From Shewanella sp. 1CM18E (GTDB lineage: Bacteria; Pseudomonadota; Gammaproteobacteria; Enterobacterales; Shewanellaceae): a stretch of 64,000 bases of DNA. Shown in pieces: positions 1-7,987 of the stretch. The notes under the pieces were generated by a model. It worked only from the letters and a program-made list of their open reading frames with translations. It had not been told where the DNA came from and did not search any database. The first letter of the stretch is position 1. Each line of letters opens with the position of its first letter. The stretch lies in contig NZ_JALNTW010000002.1 in assembly GCF_023161665.1 (NCBI RefSeq), forward strand, positions 186,001-250,000. The letters run 5' to 3'. The translations under genes and the position numbers were made by a program.

Positions 1-2085
1 CGTGAAATTCAAAAACAGATAGCTAAAAGTGAAGAGCGCCTCAAACTTTCATTATGGGGCAGTGGCGATGAAATGTGGGATTGGGACATTGAAACCGGTC
101 AGATTTATCGGTCTAACATTTGGGGATCACTAGAATTCCCTCAAGATGGACAACGTTCAGGTAACGAAAGCGGTGAAAGTAACATTCATCCTATGGATCA
201 AGAGCGAGTCCGAGAAGCATTAAATAAACATTTCTATGGCGAAACCGATCACTTCGAAGCTGCATACCGAGTTAAGGGAAAAGCTGAAGGCTGGGTGTGG
301 ATTTTAGATAGAGCCAAGATTGTTGAACGTGATGAACACGATCATGCACTGCGAATGACTGGCACGATTAAAAACATCACCAATTTTAAGCAAACAGAAG
401 AGCAACTAAAACTATTTGAACGCGCGATTCAAAATATTTCTGAAGGTATGTTTATCCTTGATAATGAGTTTAAGTTTGTAGAGGTCAATGAAGCATGTTG
501 CGATCAAATCATGCTAAACAAAGAAGAGTTTACAGGTACTCTCTTTAACTTTGATTTATACCCGAATAGTTACTCTGAACAGATCCGCTCAATCTTAAAA
601 CAGCAAGGACGTTGGAATAACGAGGTCGAAGCATTAAAAGGGAATGGCACTAGTTTTCTAATGGAACTTTCCATTGATGCTATTTATGATGAGCAAGGCG
701 AACTTTCTCACTATGTCGGGGTATTTTCAGATATTAGTCGCCGTAAACAACAGGAAGAAGAGCTTAGAAAACTCACTAACAATGATTTACTCACTAACCT
801 CCCCAACCGTTCAAACTTAATGGTCACATTAGGTAACTTAGTAAAAAGAGACTCCCACCATACACTAATGGTATTAGATTTAGATAACTTTAAGAAAATT
901 AATGACTCTTTGGGCCATCAAGTCGGTGATGACCTGTTAATTCAAGTTGCAAAGAGAATTGAAGCTGCCGTGCCAGGGCATACTAGCATTTATCGCCTTG
1001 GCGGAGATGAGTTCGCAATTCTTATTGATAAAAATCCAGATATCGGTACGAGTGCAGTCATCGCTAAAACAGTTATCCATGCTTTTGAAGTACCTTTTGA
1101 GCTAATCAATGAAAAAGTTGTTGTTGGTGTCAGTATCGGAATTGTGCTTTACCCTGAAGATGACCAAAACGAACAAGCTCTTTTACGAAAAGCAGATATT
1201 GCTATGTACCATGCAAAATCTGCTGGAGGTAACAGATATCAGTTTTACTCTGAATCACTAAATAAAAATGCTATCAGACAGCTCGAAGTTGAAAACCTTA
1301 TTCGCGAAGGCTTGAGAGACGACCTATTTGAAGTGTATTACCAGCCAAAAATCGATCTAAAGTCCGGGCAAATGGCAGGTATGGAAGCCTTAGTACGTTT
1401 AAATCACCCAGAACATGGACTCATTCCGCCTAATAAATTCATTCCTTTGGCTGAAGAAAACGGTTTAATTGTAGAAATTGGTGATCATGTACTTAAAAAG
1501 GCTTGTTTTGCTGCGCAAAAATGGCGAAGCCAAGGTTTATTTAATGGTCGGGTCGCCGTCAATTTATCGTCGAAACAATTCGCATTACCCGATCTTCAGC
1601 AGCGAATAGAGTCAATTTTACGACTCACTCAATTACCTGCAGCTAATTTAGAGCTAGAAATAACTGAAGGTACCGTAATTAGAGAACCAGAAAAAGCCAT
1701 AAAAGTAATGCAGCAACTTGCTAAAATGGGAGTGAGTTTAGCACTGGATGATTTTGGTACCGGTTATTCCTCATTATCTTATTTAAAGCAGTTCCCTATC
1801 CATACATTAAAGATTGATAAAGCCTTTGTTGATGACATTGATAAGTCAGATCGCGATTTAAAAATGGTAGATTCAATTATCACTATTGCCCACAACATGG
1901 GGCTTTCTGTAGTTGGTGAAGGCGTTGAAGAAACATCTCAACTTAATATATTAAAGGCTCTAAAGTGCGAAGAGATCCAAGGTTATATATATAGTAAAGC
2001 TGTCAAAGAATCCGAATTCACTAAGCTATTACGCTTAGATGCAAATAACCAATATCTGCCCCCAACTGATGGAACCAGAAACTAA
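1..2085 (+). CDS. PAS-PAS-GGDEF-EAL cyclic-di-GMP signalling protein (5' end outside the window)
   Basis: The frame is open from base 1, so the N-terminus lies upstream; an internal ATG at 73 is not the true start. The visible part has a PAS region (MWDWDIETG onwards), a second PAS region (NISEGMFILD onwards), a GGDEF domain with an intact signature (YRLGGDEFAILI) and an EAL domain with intact EALVRLNH, DDFGTGYSS and VVGEGVEE motifs. GGDEF domains make cyclic-di-GMP and EAL domains hydrolyse it; both motif sets look competent, so the net activity cannot be called. The opening residues (KQIAKSEERLKLSLWG) resemble the linker after a sensory or transmembrane N-terminal half in such proteins. It lies just upstream of the repeat-protein cassette on the same strand, with no clear terminator between. 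Confidence 0.95.
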   Translation, partial: REIQKQIAKSEERLKLSLWGSGDEMWDWDIETGQIYRSNIWGSLEFPQDGQRSGNESGESNIHPMDQERVREALNKHFYGETDHFEAAYRVKGKAEGWVWILDRAKIVERDEHDHALRMTGTIKNITNFKQTEEQLKLFERAIQNISEGMFILDNEFKFVEVNEACCDQIMLNKEEFTGTLFNFDLYPNSYSEQIRSILKQQGRWNNEVEALKGNGTSFLMELSIDAIYDEQGELSHYVGVFSDISRRKQQEEELRKLTNNDLLTNLPNRSNLMVTLGNLVKRDSHHTLMVLDLDNFKKINDSLGHQVGDDLLIQVAKRIEAAVPGHTSIYRLGGDEFAILIDKNPDIGTSAVIAKTVIHAFEVPFELINEKVVVGVSIGIVLYPEDDQNEQALLRKADIAMYHAKSAGGNRYQFYSESLNKNAIRQLEVENLIREGLRDDLFEVYYQPKIDLKSGQMAGMEALVRLNHPEHGLIPPNKFIPLAEENGLIVEIGDHVLKKACFAAQKWRSQGLFNGRVAVNLSSKQFALPDLQQRIESILRLTQLPAANLELEITEGTVIREPEKAIKVMQQLAKMGVSLALDDFGTGYSSLSYLKQFPIHTLKIDKAFVDDIDKSDRDLKMVDSIITIAHNMGLSVVGEGVEETSQLNILKALKCEEIQGYIYSKAVKESEFTKLLRLDANNQYLPPTDGTRN

Positions 2086-2184
2086 TTAACAACAAAAAAC
2101 CATCATTGGCATAACAACTGCAAGTACCTTTTCATTCAGTCAAGAATATAACTTTATATTTAATACTCTATGAGAAGGTACAAA

Positions 2185-3261
2185 ATGAAAAATACAATTA
2201 AAGGATTAATCACATCTGTTGCACTTGTTGGCGCATTTTCAGCTACAGCGTCTCAAAATAGCTTAGAGATAACATCTCATCATGTTAATTCAGCCGAAAC
2301 TAGCCAGATTAGTCTTTTAGCTGGTATTCCAAATATTAAGTTTAAGTCAGTTCAAACTGCTGCAATCCCAAATATTAAGTTTAAGCCTGTTCAAACTGCT
2401 GCTATCCCGAACATTAAGTTTAAACCTATTCAAACTGCTGCTATCCCGAATATTAAGTTTAAGCCTGTGCAAACTGCTGCAATCCCAAATATTAAGTTTA
2501 AGCCTGTTCAAACCGCTGCTATCCCGAACATTAAGTTTAAGCCTGTGCAAACTGCTGCTATTCCAAATATTAAGTTTAAACCTGTTCAAACTGCAGCTAT
2601 TCCAAATATCAAAGTAAAGCCTGTTCAAACTGCAGCTATCCCAAATATTAAGTTTAAGCCAGTTCAAACTGCAGCTATCCCAAATATTAAGTTTAAGCCT
2701 GTGCAAACTGCTGCTATCCCAAACATCAAGTTTAAGCCTGTTCAAACTGCTGCGATTCCAAACATCAAGTTTAAGCCTGTTCAAACTGCTGCTATCCCAA
2801 ACATCAAGTTTAAGCCTGTTCAAACTGCTGCGATTCCAAATATTAAGTTTAAGCCAGTGCAAACTGCGGCTATCCCAAATATTAAGTTTAAGCCAGTGCA
2901 AACTGCTGCGATTCCAAACATCAAGTTTAAGCCTGTTCAAACCGCAGCTATCCCGAACATCAAATTTAAACCTGTTCAAACTGCCGCTATCCCAAACATC
3001 AAGTTTAAGCCTGTTCAAACTGCTGCGATTCCAAACATCAAGTTTAAACCGGTTCAAACGGCAGCTATCCCAAACATCAAGTTTAAGCCTGTTCAAACTG
3101 CAGCTATCCCAAACATCAAGTTTAAACCTGTTCAAACGGCAGCTATCCCGAACATCAAGTTTAAGCCTGTTCAAACTGCCGCTATCCCGAACATCAAGTT
3201 TAAACCGGTTCAAACGGCAGCTATCCCGAACATCAAGTTTATTAATAAAACAACTGCTTAA
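2185..3261 (+). CDS. Exported protein built of 23 tandem 13-residue repeats
   Basis: The start at 2185 is preferred because GAGAAGG lies 6 nt upstream; the in-frame ATG at 2170 has no such site. Residues 1 to about 23 (MKNTIKGLITSVALVGAFSA) look like a signal peptide. After a spacer of about 24 residues come 23 uninterrupted copies of IPNIKFKPVQTAA and a final partial copy (IPNIKF), followed by INKTTA. Variants are few: S for P in copy 1, PIQ in copy 3, IKV in copy 8. Repeats carry two lysines each and no acidic residue, so the mature protein is strongly basic. Codons vary synonymously between copies (aatatt early, aacatc late) while residues do not. I recognise no family. A surface, matrix or polyanion-binding fibre, or a multi-core precursor, are all conceivable but unproven. 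Confidence 0.85.
   Translation: MKNTIKGLITSVALVGAFSATASQNSLEITSHHVNSAETSQISLLAGIPNIKFKSVQTAAIPNIKFKPVQTAAIPNIKFKPIQTAAIPNIKFKPVQTAAIPNIKFKPVQTAAIPNIKFKPVQTAAIPNIKFKPVQTAAIPNIKVKPVQTAAIPNIKFKPVQTAAIPNIKFKPVQTAAIPNIKFKPVQTAAIPNIKFKPVQTAAIPNIKFKPVQTAAIPNIKFKPVQTAAIPNIKFKPVQTAAIPNIKFKPVQTAAIPNIKFKPVQTAAIPNIKFKPVQTAAIPNIKFKPVQTAAIPNIKFKPVQTAAIPNIKFKPVQTAAIPNIKFKPVQTAAIPNIKFKPVQTAAIPNIKFINKTTA
2326..3240 (+). repeat. 39-bp tandem coding repeat, 23 full copies plus an 18-bp partial copy
   Basis: The codon for the first Ile of each unit recurs every 39 bp from 2326 to 3223 (897 bp, exactly 23 units) with no insertion or deletion. Differences are almost all at third codon positions. 5' copies favour aat-att and 3' copies favour aac-atc, so the array is a mixture of older and more recently copied units. 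Confidence 0.95.
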
Positions 3262-3276
3262 GTAAGGAGATCAATT

Positions 3277-3393
3277 ATGTTTGATTCAATTATTAAGGCG
3301 CTAGGATTCGAGAAGCCTGTTCGTAAGAAAGAGCCTCTACCTGCAGGGTTAGACAATTTAAAAGTTATTCCAGCCAAGGGTTGGTGGAACTAA
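3277..3393 (+). CDS. 38-residue peptide with C-terminal VIPAKGWWN (paralogue 1)
   Basis: The ORF begins with ATG 6-7 nt after a strong ribosome-binding site (AAGGAGA) and 15 nt after the stop of the repeat gene, so it is probably translated from the same mRNA. The peptide starts MFDSIIKALGFEKPVRKK, an amphipathic N-terminal stretch followed by a basic patch, and ends LKVIPAKGWWN. It has no signal peptide or cysteine. It matches the next peptide at 25 of 38 positions, including the whole last nine residues, which argues for a real, selected gene. I recognise no family. It could be a membrane-binding effector, a chaperone-like helper of the repeat protein or a modified peptide precursor. Confidence 0.75.
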   Translation: MFDSIIKALGFEKPVRKKEPLPAGLDNLKVIPAKGWWN

Positions 3394-3430
3394 AACTAAA
3401 GCTAAAAATGAAAGACTGAGAGGTGAGATT

Positions 3431-3547
3431 ATGTTTGATTCATTAATGAAAATATTTGGATTAGCCAAGCCTGCTCGTAAAAAAGTTCAGCTTCCAGAAG
3501 GCTTGAACCATTTAGAAGTTATTCCAGCAAAAGGTTGGTGGAATTAG
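3431..3547 (+). CDS. 38-residue peptide with C-terminal VIPAKGWWN (paralogue 2)
   Basis: This is a tandem paralogue of the preceding peptide, 37 nt downstream, with its own ribosome-binding site (GAGGTGAG) just before the ATG. It has the same length, the same MFDS start, a KPxRKK basic patch, LPxGLxxL in the middle and an identical VIPAKGWWN end. The two copies differ in the hydrophobic N-terminal helix and around the linker. A rho-independent terminator follows about 50 nt later, closing the three-gene unit. Function unknown. Confidence 0.75.
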   Translation: MFDSLMKIFGLAKPARKKVQLPEGLNHLEVIPAKGWWN

Positions 3548-3596
3548 TTGATTACCTTAAAGTAATTGATGCTAACCTAACTGGTTAACGAAGAAT

Positions 3597-3625
3597 AAAA
3601 AAGGAGCCTAAGCTCCTTTTTTATT
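3597..3625 (+). terminator. Rho-independent terminator of the repeat/micropeptide cassette
   Basis: The stem AAGGAGC/GCTCCTT (3601-3607 and 3612-3618) with loop CTAA is flanked by an A-run and a T-run. It ends the plus-strand unit. Confidence 0.9.
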
Positions 3626-3713
3626 ATTTCTATTCAATCACATAGCTTCAATTTAATAAACAAAACGTCCCTAGGTGGGTGAGTAAGAATCTAGAATGAA
3701 TAATCATATCCAT

Positions 3714-3914
3714 TTATAAACGTATGAGTATGCCCTGCTTTCCCATCGCTTTGCGGTAAGCCAGCTGTTTATGTGAGTTCAGCAGCGGATAGGCTACAGG
3801 ACCTACGGCTAAACCTAATAACGCCCAGCGTTTAACTGGCAATCCTGCATTGAACGCAGAGTTTCCAAGCAAGTAACTTGAATAAAGTAATATAAATCCA
3901 ATAACAAATTCCAC
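3714..3914 (-). CDS. Small membrane protein, 66 aa, unknown function
   Basis: It starts with GTG at 3914, preceded by a good ribosome-binding site (GAGGTGT). The product begins MEFVIGFILLYSSYLLGNSA, a hydrophobic segment, followed by a second hydrophobic stretch (WALLGLAVGPVAYPLL) and a basic C-terminus (KQLAYRKAMGKQG). Two membrane spans with a cytoplasmic tail are likely. It has no obvious operon partner: fadJ lies upstream on the same strand but is separated by a terminator. I recognise no named family. Confidence 0.7.
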   Translation of the reverse strand: MEFVIGFILLYSSYLLGNSAFNAGLPVKRWALLGLAVGPVAYPLLNSHKQLAYRKAMGKQGILIRL

Positions 3915-4034
3915 TTATCTACACCTCACTTCAAATAAGCTTGCCATCCTAGCCACAGCTAAAACAATGCGGTCATTATATAGACAAAAAGCACCAAAAG
4001 AGAATGTTTTTTAGGCACAACCTTACCTTTGACA

Positions 4035-4062
4035 CAAAAAAAGACGGCACAATGCTGCCGCC
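4035..4062 (-). terminator. Minus-strand terminator downstream of fadJ
   Basis: On the minus strand the stem CGGCA/TGCCG (4056-4060 and 4045-4049) is followed by an uninterrupted run of at least seven T residues, the usual form of an intrinsic terminator. It closes the fadIJ operon. Confidence 0.8.
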
Positions 4063-4072
4063 TTGTTAAATC

Positions 4073-4109
4073 AAATAAAGCTAGCTTAGGTAAAGCTAGT
4101 GCTTTATTT
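4073..4109. repeat. Long AT-rich hairpin downstream of fadJ
   Basis: AAATAAAG-CTAGC (4073-4085) pairs with GCTAG-tg-CTTTATTT (4095-4109). It lies between the fadJ stop and the terminator and may stabilise the 3' end of the mRNA. Confidence 0.6.
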
Positions 4110-4147
4110 GTGCAATAGCATTGCTCAATACACAGATACAGATCTGC

Positions 4148-6271
4148 TTAAGCATTGAAAAAACGTGTGCCTTCGCTAGCCATCTGCTTGAGCTTTGCTG
4201 CAGGCTCAAATCGGTCGCCATATCGCGTTTGATAATTTTCTAACATCTTAACCAAATTACCTGCGCCTAAAGTATCGATATAGTGGAAAGGACCGCCTAA
4301 GAATGGTGGGAAGCCTATGCCGAAAATCGCACCGATATCACCATCTCTAGCTGAAGCAATAATGCCATCATCTAAACAGCGAACCGCTTCATTGAGCATT
4401 TGTACCACACAGCGCTGCGCGATTTCAGTAGCTTCAGTGTCAACGCCTGGTTTTAAACCTAAAACGCTGTAAACGGTCTCATCAACTTGTTTTGTCTTAG
4501 TTTTACCGCCGTAAATATAAAAACCTTTACCATTTTTACGCCCTTTTCGATCGTCGGCAAGCAACTTGTCAAACGCGGCTGGTGCCATAAAGCGCTCACC
4601 TAACTCCTTCTCTAGAATAGGTGAGATCTTAGCTCCTACATCAATACCGACCTCATCGAGTAATGTCATTGGGCCAACTGGGAATCCAAACTTAACCAGA
4701 GCTTTATCCAGATGCTCAACGCTCTGCCCTTCTAGCAATAATTGCGCGGCTTCATTCATATACAAGGCTAAAATACGGTTAACATAAAAACCTGCACCGT
4801 CTTGAACTACGATTGGCGTCTTACCTTGTTTTTTAGCAAATGCTACCGTAGTCGCAATGGTTTCAGCAGATGTTTTTTCATGTGCAATGACTTCGACTAA
4901 AGGCATTTTTTCAACAGGTGAGAAATAGTGCAAACCAATTACATTTTCTGGTCGACTAGCCGCCTCTGCGATCTGTGATATCGGTAAAGATGAAGTGTTC
5001 GATGCAAAAATAGTATTTTCACCACACTCACGCTCAACATCCTTTACCATTTGATGCTTAAGGGCTAAATCTTCAAACACAGCTTCAACAACAATATCGG
5101 CATCTTTAATGCCTTTATATTCTGTTGTAGTTGTCATCAATGCCATAGTGTTATCACGCACAGCTGGTGTCATATGGCGGCGTTTAACGCCTTTATCTAA
5201 CAACTTATATGCATAGGCTAATGCGTTACTTAGCCCGGCTTCATTGATATCTTTAACTCGAGCAGGGATTTTTGCTTTAGTGGTGGTTACAGAGGCAATA
5301 CCCCCTCCCATAAGTCCGCCACCAAGTACCATTGCCTTTTTAACCTTACGTGGCTCAACATCACCTGCGCCAGTTTCTTTTTTCATCTCAGTTGTAGCAA
5401 AGAAAATACTGCGCAGCGCAGCAGATTCTTTTGACATAACAAGTTCAGCAAAATGGCTTGCTTCAACCTCAAGGCCTTTGATCATGCCTTTAGTCATACC
5501 TTGTCGAACACAATCAATAATCTTGTTTGGCGCGGGATAATTACCTTGGGTCTTCTTAGCGACTTGTTTTGCAGCTTGATCAAAAATGATATTTCGTCCT
5601 GCGCTCGTGCCTTCAAGCACTTGGTTAACGATGGACTGTTTCTTTTTCTTTGCTGGGCGCTTACCAACCAATGCCATTTCCACTGCTGTACGCAACAAAA
5701 TAGACTCAGGTACAGCATCATCGACAAGGCCCAGCTTTACTGCTTGCTTAGGGCGAAGTTGTTTGCCAGTTAGCATCATATCCAGTGCTTTAGTCACGCC
5801 AACTAAACGCGGTAAGCGCTGAGTACCGCCGCCACCAGGTAACAAACCGAGTTGCACTTCAGGCAAGCCCATCATGGTTTTAGGATGCAATGAACACACA
5901 CGCTTGTGGCACGCTAACGCTAGCTCTAATCCACCACCAAGACACGCACCATTAATCGCTGCAACAACCGGAATTGAAAGGTTTTCTAATTCATTAAATA
6001 CCACATGGCCTTGCTGCGATAAAAACTTTGCATCTTCTGCTGTATTGCAAGCATCAAGCATTGAAATATCTGCGCCAGCAACAAAAGAGTCTTGTTTGCC
6101 CGAAATAAGCACTAAGCCTTTAATGCTGCTATCAGACTTAATTTCAGCTAGTACTTCAGAGATCTCTGGGCCAAATTCACTGCGAAGCGTATTCATGGTT
6201 TCGCCTGGTACGTCCATTGTCAGTACCGCGATCCCGTCTTCACGACGACTTAAATTAAATGTTTTTTCCAT
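4148..6271 (-). CDS. fadJ: FadJ, anaerobic-type fatty acid oxidation complex alpha subunit
   Basis: A bifunctional enoyl-CoA hydratase and L-3-hydroxyacyl-CoA dehydrogenase (with epimerase activity in the family), partner of the FadI thiolase. Residues 1-190 form the crotonase domain (GACLGGGLELALACH, then GLPEVQLGLLPGGGGTQRLP). A Rossmann domain follows from about residue 310 (VLGGGLMGGGIAS), with GLHYFSPVEKMPLVEVI and the C-terminal 3HCDH repeats. The start chosen is ATG 6271 (MEKTFNLSRR), 4 nt after the fadI stop and behind GGTGGAG; a longer reading overlapping fadI is possible but has no support. The 707-residue length is typical. Translational coupling with fadI is likely. Confidence 0.97.
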   Translation of the reverse strand: MEKTFNLSRREDGIAVLTMDVPGETMNTLRSEFGPEISEVLAEIKSDSSIKGLVLISGKQDSFVAGADISMLDACNTAEDAKFLSQQGHVVFNELENLSIPVVAAINGACLGGGLELALACHKRVCSLHPKTMMGLPEVQLGLLPGGGGTQRLPRLVGVTKALDMMLTGKQLRPKQAVKLGLVDDAVPESILLRTAVEMALVGKRPAKKKKQSIVNQVLEGTSAGRNIIFDQAAKQVAKKTQGNYPAPNKIIDCVRQGMTKGMIKGLEVEASHFAELVMSKESAALRSIFFATTEMKKETGAGDVEPRKVKKAMVLGGGLMGGGIASVTTTKAKIPARVKDINEAGLSNALAYAYKLLDKGVKRRHMTPAVRDNTMALMTTTTEYKGIKDADIVVEAVFEDLALKHQMVKDVERECGENTIFASNTSSLPISQIAEAASRPENVIGLHYFSPVEKMPLVEVIAHEKTSAETIATTVAFAKKQGKTPIVVQDGAGFYVNRILALYMNEAAQLLLEGQSVEHLDKALVKFGFPVGPMTLLDEVGIDVGAKISPILEKELGERFMAPAAFDKLLADDRKGRKNGKGFYIYGGKTKTKQVDETVYSVLGLKPGVDTEATEIAQRCVVQMLNEAVRCLDDGIIASARDGDIGAIFGIGFPPFLGGPFHYIDTLGAGNLVKMLENYQTRYGDRFEPAAKLKQMASEGTRFFNA

Positions 6272-6275
6272 GTGA

Positions 6276-7586
6276 TTACTCCACCTCAACAATCATTGCT
6301 GCACCTAAACCACCCGCAGCACATGCTGTTGCGAGACCTGTACCACCGCCGCGGCGTTTAAGCTCATGACATACTTGGGTCACCAAGCGTGTACCGGTTG
6401 CAGCAAACGGATGACCATAAGCAAGAGAGCCACCAAGAACATTAAACTTAGCCATGTCAATTTCACCAATCGCACGATTACGACCAAGCTTTTCTGCAGC
6501 AAATTTTTTCGAAGCAAACATCTGCATATTCGCTAGTGTTTGCGCCGCGAAAGCTTCATGCATCTCGATAAGCGTAAGATCTTCCAACTCCATGCCTGCG
6601 CGCTTTAACGCTAGCGGTGTTGCATAAGATGGGCCCATTAACATGTCTTGCCACACATCAATTGCCGTAAACGCGTAACTTTTTATATAACCAATAGGTG
6701 TATAACCTAGCGCTTTAGCGCGGCCTTCGCTCATTAATAATACCGCTGAGGCACCATCAGTTAACGGTGTACTATTTGCTGCGGTAACCGAGCCGTGTTT
6801 ACGATCAAATGCAGGGCGTAGCTTAGCGTAAGATTCAAGTTTTGAGTCTTCACGAATATTGTTATCGCGATCAATAAATGCCTTATACGGCGGCACGTGG
6901 GCGGTCATCACTTCATCTGCTAACTTACCTGCATTCCATGTTTCAGTAGCCAAAGAGTGAGAGCGGTGAGCTAAAGCGTCTTGATCAGCACGGCTAATGT
7001 TGTATGTCTTGGCCATCTGCTCAGCGGTTTGCCCCATCGACAAGCCTGTAGAGTATTCAGCAACAGCAGGAGGAACGGGCAACAGATCTTTTAATCCTAA
7101 ACGACGGAAGATAGCCATTTTCTGGCCAAAGCTACGCGCTTTATTCAAATCAACTAACGCATGAGCAAGCTTTTTAGAAACACCAATAGGCAAAACAGAA
7201 GAAGAATCCGCGCCACCAGCAATACCAATATCCATGTTGCCGGTCATTATTGACTCAGCCACATTAACGGTAGATTGAAAACTTGTTGCACACGCGCGAG
7301 TAACGCTATAAGCGTCAGTGCTTACATTCATGCCTGTACCGAGTACAATTTCGCGGGCAATGTTTGGCGCTGCTGGCATTTGCACAACTTGGCCATATAC
7401 CAGTTGCTCAATTTCTTTAGGGTCAAGCTCAGAGCGAGACAGCAGTTCATTTACAACCATCTTGCCCATATCCAATGCAGACACACCATGAAAGGCGGTT
7501 GCTTGTTTTGCAAATGGCGTGCGCAAACCGGAAACAATCGCTATCCGCTCGCCTCTGGCATTTGTCACCTGTTGTCTATCACTCAT
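6276..7586 (-). CDS. fadI: FadI, 3-ketoacyl-CoA thiolase (beta subunit)
   Basis: This enzyme cleaves 3-ketoacyl-CoA to acetyl-CoA and shortened acyl-CoA, the last step of the cycle carried out with FadJ. Thiolase motifs are present: the nucleophilic Cys in [11 protein letters not shown], the HEAFAAQ segment and the C-terminal catalytic Cys in [13 protein letters not shown]. Its 436 residues match the FadI subfamily rather than the shorter FadA. It is first in the fadI-fadJ operon, and its upstream region contains putative FadR and PsrA operators. No anomaly was seen. Confidence 0.97.
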   Translation of the reverse strand: MSDRQQVTNARGERIAIVSGLRTPFAKQATAFHGVSALDMGKMVVNELLSRSELDPKEIEQLVYGQVVQMPAAPNIAREIVLGTGMNVSTDAYSVTRACATSFQSTVNVAESIMTGNMDIGIAGGADSSSVLPIGVSKKLAHALVDLNKARSFGQKMAIFRRLGLKDLLPVPPAVAEYSTGLSMGQTAEQMAKTYNISRADQDALAHRSHSLATETWNAGKLADEVMTAHVPPYKAFIDRDNNIREDSKLESYAKLRPAFDRKHGSVTAANSTPLTDGASAVLLMSEGRAKALGYTPIGYIKSYAFTAIDVWQDMLMGPSYATPLALKRAGMELEDLTLIEMHEAFAAQTLANMQMFASKKFAAEKLGRNRAIGEIDMAKFNVLGGSLAYGHPFAATGTRLVTQVCHELKRRGGGTGLATACAAGGLGAAMIVEVE

Positions 7587-7664
7587 TTTTTGCCCTCTTA
7601 TTCTGCGCGTGGTGTATTCACACGCTTTTTTTATATCCTTGAGAAACCTATTTGCCGCAAATTA

Positions 7665-7681
7665 AACAGGTCTGACCATTA
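7665..7681. promoter_or_regulatory. Candidate FadR operator upstream of fadIJ
   Basis: AACAGGTCTGACCATTA matches the FadR consensus (AACTGGTCnGACCTGTT) at most positions, including the palindromic core GGTCTGACC. It lies about 80-95 bp upstream of the fadI start. FadR represses beta-oxidation genes and is released by acyl-CoA; function here is inferred from the match and the gene content. Confidence 0.55.
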
Positions 7682-7718
7682 AAGTGTGATCTGATTCTAA
7701 CTTCTTAATGAAAAGTTT

Positions 7719-7732
7719 TAAACACCTGTTTG
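7719..7732. promoter_or_regulatory. Candidate PsrA operator upstream of fadIJ
   Basis: TAAACACCTGTTTG fits the PsrA-type pattern (AAAC, four bases, GTTTG) except for the first base. PsrA is a TetR-family regulator of fatty-acid degradation in many gammaproteobacteria. The site is 38 bp from the FadR-like site. Confidence 0.35.
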
Positions 7733-7987
7733 TTTTTTTGTCTACAAAATATAAGAAAATTGTTAGTTAACAATGATTAATCTAATATTTTCTCGATATT
7801 AAACTCATTAAGCTACGCCATTAAACGCTTTATAAAGCGTTAGTTAGCTATTAAAGCTGTCATTTTGTCACCAAGTAAAGCTCTGCTCGCACTATTAACA
7901 TCAATTGGTACTAGCCAAACCCATAGGGAATTTTTTAGTATGTGGTTGGTCTATACCTTACTAACTTTAAATAAACCGAGTAGCATC

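Noticed and set aside
2347..3213. A 288-codon minus-strand ORF opposite the 39-bp repeat array
   Set aside because: It is the antisense reading of the repeats, stays open only because of codon periodicity, and has no ribosome-binding site or plausible start.
2326..3240. The regular 39-bp array as a CRISPR
   Set aside because: There are no unique spacers; the units are contiguous, in frame and coding.
5244..5822. Plus-strand ORFs of 78-106 codons inside fadJ
   Set aside because: They are antisense shadows of a well-defined fadJ coding frame.
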